A DNA stretch of 64,000 nt, taken from contig NZ_LOHF01000001.1 in assembly GCF_002158995.1 (NCBI RefSeq), positions 153,367-217,366 of the forward strand, in the 5' to 3' direction. Shown piece by piece: positions 63,178 through 64,000 of this stretch; positions within the stretch are counted from its first letter, which is position 1, and every line of letters starts with the position of its first letter. The notes under the pieces were generated by a model that was not told the origin of the DNA, did no database searches, and worked only from the letters and a program-made list of their open reading frames with translations. The stretch is from Pseudomonas caspiana. Its GTDB lineage: Bacteria; Pseudomonadota; Gammaproteobacteria; Pseudomonadales; Pseudomonadaceae. A program made the translations under genes and the position numbers.

Positions 63178-64000
63178 CTGCTGCCTCGGCAAATTGCTGC
63201 AACACAGGTGATTTACGTGCCAGCGAACCGGTCAGGTGGCGTTTCATCAGCTCGGACGCTGCCTGATTGTCTCCCTGTTCCACCAGCGCGATGATCTGCA
63301 GATGCTCCTCGCACTGCTGGTAGTAGCGCTTGCGATCCACCATGGCCCGGTATTCGATCAGGCGTCGCATGTTGTTCATTTGCACCAGCACCATGTGGTA
63401 CATCGAGTTGCCGGACATTCTCATCAGCTCTTCGTGAAAACGCATGCCGGTGCGCAACAGCGCATCGGCCGGCAGCGTTTCAATCCCTCCGCGCAATAAC
63501 TGCTGCTGCTCACTGCCGAGCTTGCGCAACATCAGTGGATCGTTCTGGAACGTCGGTTCGAGGAGACCGGCAGGCTCGATCAGCAGCCGCAGGTTATAGA
63601 TCTGATTCAAGGATTGCCGGGTTTTGGCAACTTCAGAAAAGCGCCAGCCATAACCCGGTTTGGGTTGTGCCCAGCCGACCGTGGCGGCGCGGTTGAGAAT
63701 GTCGCTGGCTTGCGCCTTGCTCAACCCATAGCGTTCACGCACGAACGGCTCGGTCACATCCTGCGGGATGCGGTCGTTCAACCAGTCTTCGGACAACTGG
63801 TAATAGGCTTCAGGCTCCTCCAATGCACAAGGCAGAGCAGGGGAGGCGTGCTGCCCAGGCGCAAGAACAAAAAAACCACGATTGGGTTGTTGATCAAGCA
63901 GGCCTTGATCAGCAAGAGTGACCAGCGCTTCACGAGCCGGTGAGCGCGACACCTGGAATTCATCCGCAATCTTCTGCGCGCTCATGTGGCTGCCCACGGC
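63164..64000 (-). CDS. GntR/FCD regulator with two winged helices (5' end missing)
   Basis: The frame is open to the window edge, so the start lies beyond base 64000; about 278 residues are visible. A GntR winged helix (SAQKIADEFQVSRSPAREALVTLADQGLL) is followed by a second winged-helix-like block (SEDWLNDRIPQDVTEPFVRERYGLSKAQASDILNRAATVGWAQPKPGYGW). The FCD domain (LRLLIEPAGLLEPTF, MRFHEELMRMSGNSMYH, CEEHLQIIALVEQGDNQAA) completes it. The layout and spacing match the regulator at 60130, so the two are paralogues. Its stop codon region overlaps the convergent dehydrogenase gene by 14 bases. The visible N-terminal edge is not a natural start. Confidence 0.85.
   Translation of the reverse strand, partial: AVGSHMSAQKIADEFQVSRSPAREALVTLADQGLLDQQPNRGFFVLAPGQHASPALPCALEEPEAYYQLSEDWLNDRIPQDVTEPFVRERYGLSKAQASDILNRAATVGWAQPKPGYGWRFSEVAKTRQSLNQIYNLRLLIEPAGLLEPTFQNDPLMLRKLGSEQQQLLRGGIETLPADALLRTGMRFHEELMRMSGNSMYHMVLVQMNNMRRLIEYRAMVDRKRYYQQCEEHLQIIALVEQGDNQAASELMKRHLTGSLARKSPVLQQFAEAAVSPE

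Overview
The window looks like chromosomal DNA of a fluorescent-group or P. syringae-group Pseudomonas. The evidence is the high GC with strong third-position bias, an MvaT-type H-NS protein, a MexEF-OprN-type efflux operon, the glgA-treZ-malQ-treY-DUF2934-glgX alpha-glucan/trehalose locus typical of the genus, a short-type gnd next to zwf, and several Pseudomonas REP/BIME elements. I see no tRNA, rRNA, insertion sequence, prophage or CRISPR array. Genes are cut at both ends: a serine hydrolase on the left and a GntR-family regulator on the right.

Layout. 0-5 kb: partial serine hydrolase, FtrA-like regulator divergent from a DJ-1/PfpI enzyme, a LysR gene interrupted by a -1 frame change at an A8 tract, a BIME, and a secreted alpha/beta hydrolase. 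5-19 kb: one long minus-strand array, glgA, treZ, malQ, treY, DUF2934 protein, glgX, then a cassette of acyl-CoA dehydrogenase-like, PIG-L deacetylase, NodS-like methyltransferase and family 2 glycosyltransferase genes. Every junction from glgX to the glycosyltransferase is a 4-base ATGA or GTGA overlap. 20-29 kb: GNAT acetyltransferase, a 57-residue coiled-coil ORF, the gnd-zwf-HAD-GH15 operon, alkB and several small proteins and lipoproteins. 29-39 kb: galU, gor, a hybrid histidine kinase, a KfrA-like coiled-coil DNA-binding protein with a repeated CATAC operator, ahpC and ahpF behind an OxyR-like box, gloA, a candidate small RNA and mvaT. 39-49 kb: a TPR protein, mexE-mexF-oprN and a TonB-dependent receptor. 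49-57 kb: a chemoreceptor, a diguanylate cyclase, and a TetR regulator divergent from an Old Yellow Enzyme, with an SDR and an MFS transporter. 57-64 kb: a probable catabolic island with a PhbB-like SDR, CitMHS transporter, double-winged-helix GntR regulator, single-cysteine Asp/Glu racemase-like protein, isocitrate/isopropylmalate dehydrogenase-family enzyme and a second double-winged-helix GntR regulator.

How the genes work together. GlgA extends linear alpha-1,4-glucan, MalQ and GlgX reshape it, and TreY/TreZ convert its ends to trehalose, an osmolyte. The four genes coupled to glgX resemble a small glycoconjugate pathway (glycosyl transfer, deacetylation, N-methylation, flavin-dependent oxidation) and are the best candidate for an undescribed system. 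Gnd, Zwf and Gor supply and use reducing power, AhpC/AhpF and GloA detoxify peroxide and methylglyoxal, and the OYE and MexEF-type pump handle electrophiles and xenobiotics. The right-hand island probably imports and degrades a hydroxylated di- or tricarboxylate, but its substrate cannot be read from sequence.

All functions are assigned by reading motifs and family resemblance. No database search or fold prediction was run.
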